DNA of 64,000 nucleotides, from positions 62,001-126,000 of the forward strand of contig JALHQT010000005.1 in assembly GCA_022841825.1 (NCBI GenBank). Reading direction: 5' to 3'. Positions 51,728 to 61,500 of the stretch are shown piece after piece. Positions within the stretch are counted from its first letter, which is position 1; each line of letters starts with the position of its first letter. The position numbers and the translations under genes were made by a program. The DNA is from Anaerolineae bacterium. GTDB taxonomy: Bacteria; Chloroflexota; Anaerolineae; Aggregatilineales; Phototrophicaceae. The notes under the pieces were generated by a model. That model was not told the origin of the DNA and made no database searches. It saw only the letters and a program-made list of their open reading frames with translations.

Positions 51728-52324
51728 GTGACCGATCTTCCCATCCAGAACCAACCGATTGAACTTGCGCGCCCTCGACTGCAAACCCAGGGCTTCATGA
51801 ACTTCGTCCGTGAAATCGTCGAAACCGTAGTGCTCGTCGGTGCGATTTACGCACTCGTCAACCTGGCAACGGCGCGCTTCATCGTCGAAGGACCCAGTAT
51901 GCAGCCCAACTTCCATACCGGGCAGTTCATCCTCGTCAGCCGCCTCAACTATATGCTGACGCAGCCGGATCGCGGTGACATCGTCGTCTTTCATTACCCG
52001 CGCGACCCCGACGAAGATTACATCAAGCGCGTCATCGGCGTGCCGGGCGATACCGTCGAAATCCGCAACCAGCAGGTCTACGTCAATGGCGTCGCCCTGG
52101 ACGAGCCTTACATCAATGAGCCATGCAGCGCCAGTTCCTGCCGCGACGAAATCTTCCCAACACTCGGCGAAAACCAATACTTCGTCATGGGCGATAACCG
52201 CAATCACAGCCAGGACTCGCGCGCTTTCGGCGTAGTCGAGCGTCAATTCATCGTCGGCGAGGCGCTCGTTCGCTATTGGCCCCCCACCGACTGGGGCATC
52301 GTCAACCGCATCGCCGCACCCTAG
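51728..52324 (+). CDS. lepB: Signal peptidase I
   Basis: A 198-residue type I signal peptidase, removing signal peptides at the membrane. It starts at GTG 51728. One N-terminal helix (IVETVVLVGAIYALVNLA) leads into VEGPSMQPN with the nucleophilic Ser 57; DRGDIVVFHYPRD and DYIKRVIGVPGDTVEI carry the general-base Lys 100; the box E motif is GDNRNHSQDSRAFG. It has its own good promoter. The next two genes are a small zinc-ribbon protein and a kinase-like gene. Confidence 0.96.
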   Translation: MTDLPIQNQPIELARPRLQTQGFMNFVREIVETVVLVGAIYALVNLATARFIVEGPSMQPNFHTGQFILVSRLNYMLTQPDRGDIVVFHYPRDPDEDYIKRVIGVPGDTVEIRNQQVYVNGVALDEPYINEPCSASSCRDEIFPTLGENQYFVMGDNRNHSQDSRAFGVVERQFIVGEALVRYWPPTDWGIVNRIAAP

Positions 52325-52346
52325 GCGGCACCAGGAAAGAGGCTGA

Positions 52347-52625
52347 ATGCACGCCAAATCGCCTTACATGTGCCCACGCTGTCAAATCGGGCATTTACAG
52401 CGCGGGCAGGCGACCTTCGTCACCTGTGTCGACGATCAACTTCTCAGCATCGCGGATGTCGCGGCATGGACGTGCGACATCTGCCATTACCGCGAATTCG
52501 ACGCAGAAGCGATCCGCGAGCTTGAGTTGATTACTGGTGCTTATGTCTCCCCCATCGAAGCGATGCGCACGCCACCGCGCACCGCCAACGGGGATGTCCC
52601 CACAACCACCAAAGCCACCGCGTAA
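52347..52625 (+). CDS. Small zinc-ribbon protein (YgiT-like)
   Basis: A 92-residue protein with two Cys pairs, YMCPRCQIG and WTCDICHY, about 30 residues apart, forming a zinc ribbon as in YgiT-type proteins. The C-terminal 20 residues are Thr/Ala-rich. Such proteins are antitoxin-like or of unknown function. It is 22 bp after lepB on the same strand and may be cotranscribed. Confidence 0.75.
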   Translation: MHAKSPYMCPRCQIGHLQRGQATFVTCVDDQLLSIADVAAWTCDICHYREFDAEAIRELELITGAYVSPIEAMRTPPRTANGDVPTTTKATA

Positions 52626-52707
52626 TCCCCTGATGTGGAAGCACGCTGTGTGGTAGACTCACCACAATGCACCCGCAGGCGGACATCACAGGGATCAGGA
52701 CCACACT

Positions 52708-53742
52708 ATGCAGTCGGGCGAAATCATCGTCGCGATGGGAATTGCGCTGGCGCTGGCGCTGATCTACAACGCCTATCAGGCACTTCTGCGTCGCCGGCTT
52801 TCGTCTGAACTGGACGCACGGCAGAAGCTCCAGGCGCAGCTAGAAGCGGCACAGCACGAGCTGCGTCATGCCCGCAGCGACCTCGCCAACGAACGCACGA
52901 TTGTTGAGACTCTGACGCAGCGACTCAGCGAAGCGGGAAAGTCTCGCGGGACGTTTCTGGATCACATGGGGTATTTCATCCGCACGCCACTCAACGTGAT
53001 CATTGGCTACAGCGAAATGCTGATCAACGGTGCTTACGGCGACCTCCAGGACGTGCAGCGTGCACGGCTGACCGTCATCCAACGCAGCGGCAAAGACCTG
53101 CTCAAATATTTCAGCGACATGCTCGAACTGCATCGCCTCGAAATCGGCAGCGTTGAACTCCAGATGAAAGCCGTCGATGTCGCCCCGCTCGTCACGCGCG
53201 TGCTCTCCGAAATGGAAGACTCGCAGATCCGCCAGAATGTGAAGCTGACTCAGGAGATCGCCGAGGATGTCGGCAGGTTCATGGGCGATGAAAAGCGCAT
53301 CGAGCAAGTCCTGGCACATCTGCTCTCCAATGCGGCGCGCTTCACCCATCAGGGCGCTGTTTCCGTGCGCGCACGGCGCGTTAGCGTGCGCGATGGCGCG
53401 GCGGCGGACTTCACGTTTCCCGTCCGGGGCTGGCTTAAGGACGGCGATTGGGTCGTCATCAGCGTCAGCGATACGGGCATCGGCATCCCGTCAGAAGCCC
53501 AGGCAAGCATCTTCGAGACGTTCTATCAGGTCACCCGTGACCAGACCGACGAACAACGCGGGATCGGGCTGGGGCTGGCAATCGCCAAGCGAATGATCGA
53601 GTTACACGGCGGAGTGATCTGGGTGAAGAGCGCGGAGGGGACGGGGAGCACGTTTCATGTGGCGCTGCGTGCCTATCGCGATGTGCGCTCGACGGACACC
53701 CAGGAGCGCTTCGTCCCCACATCCGACCCGAAAAAAAGCTAG
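52708..53742 (+). CDS. Histidine-kinase-like protein lacking the phospho-acceptor His
   Basis: A 344-residue membrane-anchored protein. One helix (IIVAMGIALALALIYNAYQAL) is followed by a coiled coil (about 30-75), then a HisKA-like region GTFLDHMGYFIRTPLNVIIGYSEML. The usual S-H-E-x-R-T-P-L-N reads G-Y-F-I-R-T-P-L-N, so Tyr 89 stands where the phosphorylated His should be; a His three residues earlier is unlikely to substitute. The ATPase domain is complete: N box HLLSNAARFT, G1 VSDTGIGIPSE, F box FETFYQV, G2 GIGLGLAIAKRMIELHGG. AGGA precedes ATG 52708. Two receiver-domain genes follow, so it may regulate or dimerise with another kinase. Confidence 0.9.
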   Translation: MQSGEIIVAMGIALALALIYNAYQALLRRRLSSELDARQKLQAQLEAAQHELRHARSDLANERTIVETLTQRLSEAGKSRGTFLDHMGYFIRTPLNVIIGYSEMLINGAYGDLQDVQRARLTVIQRSGKDLLKYFSDMLELHRLEIGSVELQMKAVDVAPLVTRVLSEMEDSQIRQNVKLTQEIAEDVGRFMGDEKRIEQVLAHLLSNAARFTHQGAVSVRARRVSVRDGAAADFTFPVRGWLKDGDWVVISVSDTGIGIPSEAQASIFETFYQVTRDQTDEQRGIGLGLAIAKRMIELHGGVIWVKSAEGTGSTFHVALRAYRDVRSTDTQERFVPTSDPKKS

Positions 53743-53844
53743 CCCAGGCAGAGACCGCGACAAATTCCACAAACAATGGCACGAGAAGCGCGTATAGACT
53801 AAAGTTGATGCGTAAGTGTTATGGAAGGCATCAGGACTCCATCC

Positions 53845-54237
53845 ATGTCCGCGAATCTCATCCTGGTGGTGGAAGACAACAAAGATAATCTCAGGCTCAT
53901 CCTCGATCTCCTGGAGTCGATGAGCTATCCCACCCTGGTCGCCACCGATGGTGAACAGGCAGTCAAACTGGCTGGGGAAGCCAATCCTGCCCTCATTCTG
54001 CTCGACTTGTCGCTGCCCACAATGGATGGTTGGACAGCAGCACGCCTCATCAAGGAGCAGCATGCTCCCAAAACCATCCCCATCATCGCCCTCACCGCCC
54101 ATGCTATGTTCGGAGACAAAGAAAAGGCGCTGGCGGCGGGCTGCGACGATTATGTGTCAAAGCCGATCAATTTCCGCGAGCTGGCAGGGAAGCTGAAGCA
54201 GTACCTTGCCACGCCGCCAGAAAGCGAGACGCCATGA
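53845..54237 (+). CDS. Stand-alone response regulator (receiver domain)
   Basis: A 130-residue single REC domain with no output domain. ATG 53845 has AGGA eight bases upstream; the ATG at 53821 does not. Acidic pair in LVVEDNKDN, phosphorylated Asp 54 in ILLDLSLPTMDGW, Thr in ALTAHA and Lys 107 in DYVSKPINF are all present. It overlaps the receiver-cyclase gene by ATGA. It probably accepts phosphate in a relay with a hybrid or unlinked kinase, since the neighbouring kinase-like gene lacks its His. Confidence 0.94.
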   Translation: MSANLILVVEDNKDNLRLILDLLESMSYPTLVATDGEQAVKLAGEANPALILLDLSLPTMDGWTAARLIKEQHAPKTIPIIALTAHAMFGDKEKALAAGCDDYVSKPINFRELAGKLKQYLATPPESETP

Positions 54238-55271
54238 TCATCCTGGTGGTTGACGACAACGTCGATAATCGGCAGCTCCTCAAGGACATCGTGACCAGCA
54301 TGGGACACACCGCTGTCCCAGCAACCGATGGCGAAGAGACGCTCAAGCTGACCCACGAGCTGATGCCAGACCTGATCATCCTGGATGTCAACATGCCGGG
54401 CATGAACGGTTTCGAGGTGCTCAATCATCTCAAGAACGACCCGAAAACGCGCCACATCCCCGTCCTGATGCTGACCGCACTGAATGCTGCCGAACACCGC
54501 GTCCAGGGCTTGGAGATCGGCGCAGATGACTATCTGACCAAACCCTTTAACCCCCGCGAGCTGATGGAACGCATCAAAACCCGCTTGCGCCAGAAAGAGC
54601 AGACGGATTCGCTGCTGAATCAGCAGCAGGCAATCCGCGTGACCTTCGAGCGCTTCGTCGCCCCAGCGGTGGTCGAGCAGCTCCTGCGCGATCCAGGCAA
54701 GATTGCCCTCGGCGGCAAGCTGCAAGAGATCACGGTGCTCTTCGCCGACCTGGAAGGCTTCACGCAAATGGCGGAACACACGGAGCCAGAAAAACTGCTC
54801 GGTATCCTCAATCGCTATCACACGCTGATGGCGAATATCGTGCGCGACCAGGGCGGCACCATCGACAAGTTCGTGGGTGACGGCTTGATGGCAATCTATA
54901 ATACCCCGCTTGAACAACCCGATCATGCCACTCGCGCCGTACGCACCGCGCTGAACATCCGTGCTGGACTGGAAGCCTTCTACCTAGAACTGGAGCCGGA
55001 ATTTCGAGTGCAGGTCAACTTTGGCATTCATAGTGGCAGCGCGGTCGTGGGCAATGTTGGCTCGCCAGACCTGATGAACTTCACGGCAATCGGCGATACC
55101 GTCAACCTGGCGTCACGCCTCCAGGCAATGTGCAGCGGTGGGCGCATCCTGATCAGCGAAGCCACCTACACACGAATGAATGGCGCGATCATCAGTCAGA
55201 ATATGGGCTTAATGACCGTTAAGGGTCGCGGGACCCCCGTCCTGACCTACGAAGTCACCGATGTCTCCTAA
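54234..55271 (+). CDS. Response regulator fused to a class III adenylate cyclase
   Basis: A 345-residue protein beginning at ATG 54234 (four-base overlap with the receiver gene). Residues 1-120 are a receiver domain with Asp 51 in [11 protein letters not shown] and Lys 103 in [12 protein letters not shown] coiled linker leads to a class III nucleotidyl cyclase domain (about 160-330): [16 protein letters not shown] with metal-binding Asp 172, [13 protein letters not shown] with Asp 216, and [15 protein letters not shown] with the transition-state Asn/Arg residues. It should make cAMP (or less likely cGMP) when phosphorylated. Three CRP-type sites elsewhere in the window fit a cAMP circuit. Confidence 0.93.
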   Translation: MIILVVDDNVDNRQLLKDIVTSMGHTAVPATDGEETLKLTHELMPDLIILDVNMPGMNGFEVLNHLKNDPKTRHIPVLMLTALNAAEHRVQGLEIGADDYLTKPFNPRELMERIKTRLRQKEQTDSLLNQQQAIRVTFERFVAPAVVEQLLRDPGKIALGGKLQEITVLFADLEGFTQMAEHTEPEKLLGILNRYHTLMANIVRDQGGTIDKFVGDGLMAIYNTPLEQPDHATRAVRTALNIRAGLEAFYLELEPEFRVQVNFGIHSGSAVVGNVGSPDLMNFTAIGDTVNLASRLQAMCSGGRILISEATYTRMNGAIISQNMGLMTVKGRGTPVLTYEVTDVS

Positions 55272-55351
55272 ATACAGATACACCTGCTTGCGTGAAACTT
55301 AAGTCTCCGTTAGACTGTTTTCACGCGCTGCATACACAACACAGGCACTCC

Positions 55352-57721
55352 GTGTCAGAATTAATCGGTCAGCTTCTGGGTAATCAATACCAGGTCGTTG
55401 AAGTCCTGGGAACAGGCGGAATGGCAACGGTGTACCGTGCGCGCCAGACCTCTGTTGACCGCGATGTCGCCATCAAGGTCATCCGCACGGAGATTGCCAA
55501 GCAGTCCGATTTCCAGCAGCGCTTTGAGCGAGAAGCCCGCACGATTGCTGCCTTCAGCCATCCGCACATCATCAAGCTGTTCGACTACGGTCGTCATGAA
55601 CAGTTCTCCTATCTTGTGATGGAATTGATGACGGGCGGCAGCCTGAATCAGTTGATCCGAGAAAAGAACGGGCTTTCGCCCGCGCAAAGCGGGAGGATGC
55701 TGCGTCAAATCGGCGAAGCGCTCGAATACGCGCACAAACGCGGCGTCATCCACCGCGACCTCAAACCGCAGAACATCCTGCTTGACGAAAACGGCAACGC
55801 GATGCTGACCGACTTCGGCATCGCCAAGCTACTGCAAAGCCAGACGACCACGCTCACCCAGACGGGCACATCGGTCGGCACGCCGTCGTACATGTCGCCA
55901 GAACAGTGGCGTGGCGAAGAGTTAGACAGCACCTCCGACATCTACGCCCTCGGCATCATCCTGTTTGAGATGCTCAGTGGACGCCTGCCCTTCGTCAGCG
56001 ATACACCTTACGGGATGATGCACAGTCATCTCTTTAAGGACCCGCCTGCGCTGACCGAAGTCAATATGAGACTCCCGCGCAGCGTCGATGCTGTCCTGCA
56101 TCGCGCGCTCGCCAAAGACAAGACCGCTCGCTTTCAGACGGCAAGCAGCTTGAGCGAGGCATACGAAAGCGCGCTCCAGAATTCGTCGCCGGCGAACCCG
56201 ACACCGCCGCCGGCGCCCACGCTCGACGATGTCACCGAAGTCTTCGACAGTAAGTCGGGCGTGCCGCTCCCGACAACCCCGGCACCAACGCCCGCCCAGT
56301 CGTCGGCGAAGACGCCAGCCGCCAAGACCCAACCTGCCGCACCCGCTGCGGAGACTGCCGCGCCTGCCCCGACAGCGCGGGCGGGCGGGCGCAGTTGGCT
56401 GCCGCTCGCCATCATTCCGCTGCTCCTCATCGTCGGCATCGCGGCGTTTCTGCTCGCCCCGCGCAGCGGCGGCGATACTGCCGCGACGCCGACCGTGCAG
56501 GCGCTGGTTGCACCAGACATCCAACAAGCGTCAGAGACACCAGTCCCGACGGAAACCGAGGAACCCACCGACATCGTCGCCAGCCCAACCCCGGACTCGT
56601 CAAACGATGCCCAGGGTTCTTCGACGCCCGTCATTGTCGCGCAGGCAGCAACCGCAACCGACGAACCTTCGGCAACCGCTGTGCCACCCACCGAAACACC
56701 GCTTCCTGCCACGAGACCAGTAAACAGCACGCCGGGCATTGTAGTGCGTCCGACCAACACACCGACGCAAACGCCGACCCAGACGCCATCCCCCACCAGC
56801 AGCGCGACGAACACGGCAACCCACACGCCCAGCGCCACGCGCACGCCCACCAACACGGCGACGCATACGCCGACGCGCACACCTACCGCCACCCACACTG
56901 CCACGCCGACCCGCACCCCGACGGCGACGAACACGGCGACCCATACTGCGACGGCGACGGCAACCCCGACGGCGACAGCGACCTTTACACGGACGCCGAC
57001 CAACACGGCGACGCACACGCCAACGCGCACACCCACTGCCACCCACACTGACACGCCTACACGCACCCCAACGCCGACAGTGACGCGGACCCCCACCGCG
57101 ACTGCAACGCGCACCCCATCGCCGACGCCTGCTGCGCTTGCGTCCGCCTTTATCACCGCCAACAGCGCCAATGTCCGCACGGGCGACAGCACCGCTTTTC
57201 CGGTGCTCGCTTCGCTCTCCAGCGGCACCACGGTGCCGATCATCGCGATCAGCGCTTCGGGGTCAGGCTGGTTCCTGGTCGAACTGCCTGATGGTCGTCG
57301 TGGCTGGATGTCGCCCGTCACACTCCAGGCACAGGGCAATATCGCCGCGCTGCCGGAAGTCGAACCGCCGCCCGCACCTGTTGCGCCAACTTCGCGTCCT
57401 GGCGCAACGACCGCGCCGGGTCAGCCGACGCCGACGCCAGTGCCAGCAGACGGCATCATACCGCTCACCGTTGCGACGAGCTGCGTCGCCAGTGCAGACA
57501 CCGAGCGCACGTTCACCAGCAGCAATCCCAACGGGCGAGAAATCCCCATCAGTTTCCGCGTGACGACGGGCGAAAGCGGCTTCTACTTCGCACGTCCGAA
57601 TGGGCAGAACGAAATCCGCGTCCGCATCCAAAGCCCTGGCGACCCCGCCAATGCCGAGATCACCTTTACGATCGATTGGGGCACGGGCACGGCATCCGCG
57701 ACATCGAGGGTATGCAGTTAG
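55352..57721 (+). CDS. Ser/Thr protein kinase with transmembrane segment, Thr/Pro linker and SH3-like domain
   Basis: A 789-residue membrane kinase from GTG 55352 (CAGG upstream; GTG 55292 is in frame but less likely). The PknB-like kinase domain (about 11-270) is intact: [11 protein letters not shown] glycine loop, catalytic Lys 42 in [14 protein letters not shown] with Asp 136, DFG with Asp 154, and SPEQWRG. A single helix (about 349-371) is followed outside the cell by about 200 residues of Thr-Pro-rich tandem repeats ([11 protein letters not shown] type), an SH3b-like domain ([12 protein letters not shown] ... [15 protein letters not shown]) and a beta-rich C-terminal domain. It follows the cyclase by 80 bp and precedes a terminator; it faces the FHA gene across that terminator, and may phosphorylate partners read by the FHA domain. 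Confidence 0.93.
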   Translation: MSELIGQLLGNQYQVVEVLGTGGMATVYRARQTSVDRDVAIKVIRTEIAKQSDFQQRFEREARTIAAFSHPHIIKLFDYGRHEQFSYLVMELMTGGSLNQLIREKNGLSPAQSGRMLRQIGEALEYAHKRGVIHRDLKPQNILLDENGNAMLTDFGIAKLLQSQTTTLTQTGTSVGTPSYMSPEQWRGEELDSTSDIYALGIILFEMLSGRLPFVSDTPYGMMHSHLFKDPPALTEVNMRLPRSVDAVLHRALAKDKTARFQTASSLSEAYESALQNSSPANPTPPPAPTLDDVTEVFDSKSGVPLPTTPAPTPAQSSAKTPAAKTQPAAPAAETAAPAPTARAGGRSWLPLAIIPLLLIVGIAAFLLAPRSGGDTAATPTVQALVAPDIQQASETPVPTETEEPTDIVASPTPDSSNDAQGSSTPVIVAQAATATDEPSATAVPPTETPLPATRPVNSTPGIVVRPTNTPTQTPTQTPSPTSSATNTATHTPSATRTPTNTATHTPTRTPTATHTATPTRTPTATNTATHTATATATPTATATFTRTPTNTATHTPTRTPTATHTDTPTRTPTPTVTRTPTATATRTPSPTPAALASAFITANSANVRTGDSTAFPVLASLSSGTTVPIIAISASGSGWFLVELPDGRRGWMSPVTLQAQGNIAALPEVEPPPAPVAPTSRPGATTAPGQPTPTPVPADGIIPLTVATSCVASADTERTFTSSNPNGREIPISFRVTTGESGFYFARPNGQNEIRVRIQSPGDPANAEITFTIDWGTGTASATSRVCS
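56750..57130 (+). repeat. Degenerate tandem repeat coding for the Thr/Pro linker
   Basis: Repeats of units such as CACGCCGACGCGCAC and ACGGCGACGCA, encoding T-P-T-x-T-P/A-T. Two longer near-identical segments are seen near 56845-56920 and 56995-57075. Repeat number is expected to vary between strains. Confidence 0.85.
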
Positions 57722-57777
57722 AGTGCTGAGAAGGATTGTAAAGCGACGTAGATCGCGATCACGAGTAGAAAATACAA

Positions 57778-57806
57778 AGGGCGCAACGGATTGCGCCCTG
57801 TTTTTT
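57778..57806 (+). terminator. Rho-independent terminator of the kinase gene
   Basis: AGGGCGCAA (57778-57786), loop CGGA, TTGCGCCCT (57791-57799), then G and TTTTTT. It separates the kinase from the convergent FHA gene. Confidence 0.92.
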
Positions 57807-57865
57807 CGCACCACGCACTGCGCACCTCGCACCGAGTAAACTCAGCACTCAGTCCTCAGTCCTGA
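57807..57865. repeat. Low-complexity repeat in the convergent gap
   Basis: GCACCACGCACTGCGCACCT followed by ACTCAGCACTCAGTCCTCAG strings. It belongs to the same dispersed family as 31558-31671 and 63211-63380. Confidence 0.6.
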
Positions 57866-57868
57866 TCC

Positions 57869-58528
57869 TTAACCGCCTTCATAGGCGAGATTCATCCGCC
57901 CTATGCTGATGACATCGCCCGACTTGAGTGCGTGCTTCTTGTTGAATTCCACTTGCTGGCTGTTGACGTACACCGGACGATCTTCCTTGATGACCTCGAC
58001 AAAGTGCTGACCGTTCGCGGTGACGATCCGCGCATGGGAGCGTGAAACCGATTTACCATCGCGGAAGCTCTGCAAATCGACATCCACACCCTCGCCATCG
58101 CCCGTCGAACGCCCGATCACCGTGACCGTATTCCGCAGCGTGAAGGTGCGCCCCGTCTCGATCTCGCGCAGCAGCGCGGCTTTCGGAGCGCTTGGCACTT
58201 TGGCGGAACTGGGGCTTGGCTCTGCCGAGCGTGCGGAAGCGACTTCCTGAGTCGAGGTCATCGCGCGGACAGGCTCGTAATAGCCCAGGATCAGTTCCTG
58301 CGAGGTATCCAGCCCTGCCTCGCCGATCACCATCTCGGCGTCCAGCGTCCGCCCGCCCGCAATCAGGATGTACTTACGGTTGAGGTCGAGTTCGAGCGCG
58401 AACTCACGCAGGATGTCCGCGATCAGTCGCTCGACCGTCAGATGTCGGCGCACCAGCACCTGCTGCGACTGATCGAAGATATTGACGTGCAGCGCGATGT
58501 GAGTTTCTTCGAGTGGATTAGCGATCAT
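57869..58528 (-). CDS. Ubiquitin-like (EsaB/YukD-type) + FHA-domain protein
   Basis: A 219-residue protein. Residues about 10-85 have a ubiquitin-like fold pattern (HIALHVNIFDQSQQVLVRRHLTVERLIADIL ... GEAGLDTSQELILGY), as in the YukD/EsaB protein of type VII secretion. Residues about 125-215 form an FHA domain that binds phospho-Thr: FTLRNTVTVIGRSTGDGEGVDVDL, SVSRSHARI, VYVNSQQV and LKSGDVISIGRM. The stop of the EssC-like gene is 4 bp upstream, so the two are coupled. In Firmicutes the FHA domains are fused to EssC; here FHA and the ubiquitin-like domain are joined in a separate protein. Confidence 0.85.
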   Translation of the reverse strand: MIANPLEETHIALHVNIFDQSQQVLVRRHLTVERLIADILREFALELDLNRKYILIAGGRTLDAEMVIGEAGLDTSQELILGYYEPVRAMTSTQEVASARSAEPSPSSAKVPSAPKAALLREIETGRTFTLRNTVTVIGRSTGDGEGVDVDLQSFRDGKSVSRSHARIVTANGQHFVEVIKEDRPVYVNSQQVEFNKKHALKSGDVISIGRMNLAYEGG

Positions 58529-58532
58529 CGCG

Positions 58533-61500
58533 TTAGCCCTCCGGCTTTTCGACAGGCGCAGGTTTTTCGATCAAGCCGTTCGCCTGCGCCATCTCGATGA
58601 TCGCGGCAGGCGGCAGGTTCGTGACCATATCGGGAGACAGCCCCATTGCCACATATTGTGCCGCCAGCTTCTCGCGGAGATCTGCGATGACTTCTGGCGT
58701 GTACCCAGCAGGCGCGGATGACGGTGCGGCAGGCGGCGGGGATGCGGCGCTCGCCTTCGCCTTCTTACCATCGCCCTTGGCGGACGCAGCTTTCGCCTTC
58801 TCCGGCTCGTGCCCATTCCCGCTGCTGTGGTCGCCCTCCGGCAGTGGTTTCCATGCTGCCTGCTTGCCCTTGTGTTTCGCCATGATCCCTTCAACCCAGC
58901 GATCCATCACCACTTCCACAGGCTCATCCGGGTTATAGGGCGTGGCAAGCTGGAGCATTTGCGTCTTGCCCGCTTTGACGATGAAGCCTCGACCGAGCGG
59001 CAGTTCACCCTCGCGCAGGCTGCGCGGAATTGTGGCGTTCAGAGGCGCTGCCTGGACGCTGGCGCTCTCCAGCGCCAGGGCGTTGCGAGTGATCGCCACG
59101 CGCTTGAGGAAATCATCCGAATTGCGTAAGCCAAGCGGAGTCCCGCAGACGACGAAATGCAGCGTCGGGCGACCGGGGCGGATGCGCGTCAGCGCGGCAA
59201 GCGCATTGAGGTCGGGCTTCAGATCCTTCATGTCGTCGTAGTTATCGATGAAGACGAAGATTTCGTGCGGGCTCATCTTCTCAGCAGGCAGCACGCCATA
59301 TTCGTAGTTGAGATGTGCCAGCACCCGATCCATATCCGGTCGCTCCGCAACCACATCCAGCACATGCGGCAGCGCCGCCAGCGTATGCTCTCCACCCATG
59401 TAATTGGGCAGGATACCGAGCGGATCGATGAGAATGAACGCCACCTGATCCGGCGTGTAGCGCTGTGCCAGCGAAATGATCCAGGCGCGCAGCGTCGCCG
59501 TCTTCCCAGAAAGCTGCTGCCCGCTGATCAGGAAGTGCGGTTGCTGATTCAAATCCATCAGCGTAGGACCGAGGTCCGTATCGTTGATGCCAATCACCGC
59601 CACTGGGTGGTCTTCCGGTTGCAGCGCCGGGTCGAGCACGCTTTCGAGCGTGACAAAATTGCGCAAAGTCTTGATTTCGGCGGGACGCAGGTCGTCGGAA
59701 CTCCAACCGTCATTCCAGCTCGCGCGCATCCGGTCGATCAGCGCGCCAAGCGCCTTCGTCTCGTCGCGCCCAACCGCACGCTCCTCAGCCGACAGCGGCA
59801 CCGGGATGCAGGTCTGGAATTCCAGCGGTTGACGATCAATCGCCAGGAACCCGCGCCCAGGAATGTCTTCGATGCCCGGAATACCGCGCCCGACAATCGC
59901 GCCGTAGTCCGTCATGTCCGCCAGTTTGAGGGCGAAGCGCTCGGTGAAGAGGCTGAAGAGGCGGTTGGGAATGGCGTTCGACTGCTCGCCCGTGACGGCG
60001 AAGTGCACACCGTTTGACAAGCCCTCGCGCACCAGCGAGGTCAATACAGGAATGCGCGTGTCGAAATTCTCGCGGAACTCGGCGAAGTTGTCGATCAGCA
60101 CCAGGATCGATGGCAGTGCCTTTTCCGGATTTTGCGCGTTGTAGCTGAAGAGGCTGCTCGCCTGCGCCTGGCTGAGGAACTGCTTTCGATTTTCCAGTTC
60201 GTCGTCCAGATGGCGCAAGAGGCGATCCACCCGCTCCTCTTCATCAGGGGTGATGATCGCGCCAACATGCGGCAGTTCGCGCAAGACTTCAAGCGCGCGC
60301 CCGCCAAAGTCGAGGATGTAGACATGCAGCTCTTCCGGCGAATGGATCGCCGCCAGGCTCATCACCAGTGTGCGCAGGAAAGTCGTCTTGCCCCAACCGG
60401 ACGCGCCGAACAATGCCGCGTGCCCGCGCCGCAGGTTGAGCGTGAGCGCGCGCTGTTGGGCGCTGCCGGGGTCATCGACCAAGCCCATGACCGCGCGCAT
60501 GGCGCGGTTGCGCCAATCGACGGAGGACCATGAGCCGCGTGCGCCCGATAACCAGTTGTTCATCGCCGCGTTGATGCGAAGCGGCGCGCCTTCGTCCTGG
60601 ATCTGGTCGGGTGCGGTCGAAAGGTAGTCCATGTCTTCGGGGTGAAGATATTCAATCTCCGGGATCGGATCGCCCAAGCCGATGTACGCAGGCAGCGGGC
60701 TGGGCCATGGCTTCTTTTGCGGCGCTGAATGCAACTTGGACAGGCGATCCATCTCCGCGACCAGCACCTCGAACAACTTAGGCGGCTCCTTCGGCTCTTG
60801 CAGCCGATCCACCCAGATCACATCACGGTCAGCGTAACGACGCAAATCAATCGAGTCGTCTTTGCCAAGGTCGTAGCCGATATACTCAGCACCACTGTAA
60901 GCGACCTGAATCAGTTCGATGTTTTCGTTGCCAACCTGCAGGTAGCCGCGCCCAGGCACACCCGGCGGCAGATACGCTGCGTCGGGGCGACGCAGCATTT
61001 CGTTGCTTTCCTCGCGCGTTTCGACGCGCAGAGAGATGCGGAACTTGATATTCGCGCGCATCTGGTCAGTGACGCCCGTCGGACGCTGTGCGGCAAGGAT
61101 CAGCGTAACGCCGAGCGCGCGACCGAGGCGTGTGATACTGTTGAGCTGCGCTTTGTATTCCGCCTTGCCCGCCATCATTTCCGCGAATTCGTCGATGATG
61201 ACGAACAGGTGCGGATATGGCGCGCGTTCCGGGTCGAGATGATAGCCCTTCTGGCGGTAGTGAACGATGTGTTTGACGTTCTCGCGCGTGTTGATTTCCT
61301 GACGGCGGTTGAGTTCGGCGTTGATCGCCGCGAACATGCGATCCACCGCCGAGCCTTGCAGGTTGGTCACGATATCGACACAATGCGGCAGATTGGCGAA
61401 GGGCACAAATGCCGCACCACCCTTGTAGTCGATCAGCACGAAGTTGATGATGCTGGGGTCGTAGCGTATCGCCAGCCCCAGGATGAGCGTCATGAGGAGT

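Noticed and set aside
56750-57130. Possible CRISPR-like tandem repeat
   Set aside because: Repeat units are short, degenerate, without spacers, and encode a Thr/Pro linker in frame.
56134-57339. 401-codon minus-strand frame rich in Val-Gly repeats opposite the kinase stalk
   Set aside because: It is the antisense reading of the Thr/Pro repeats; low complexity, no start signals.
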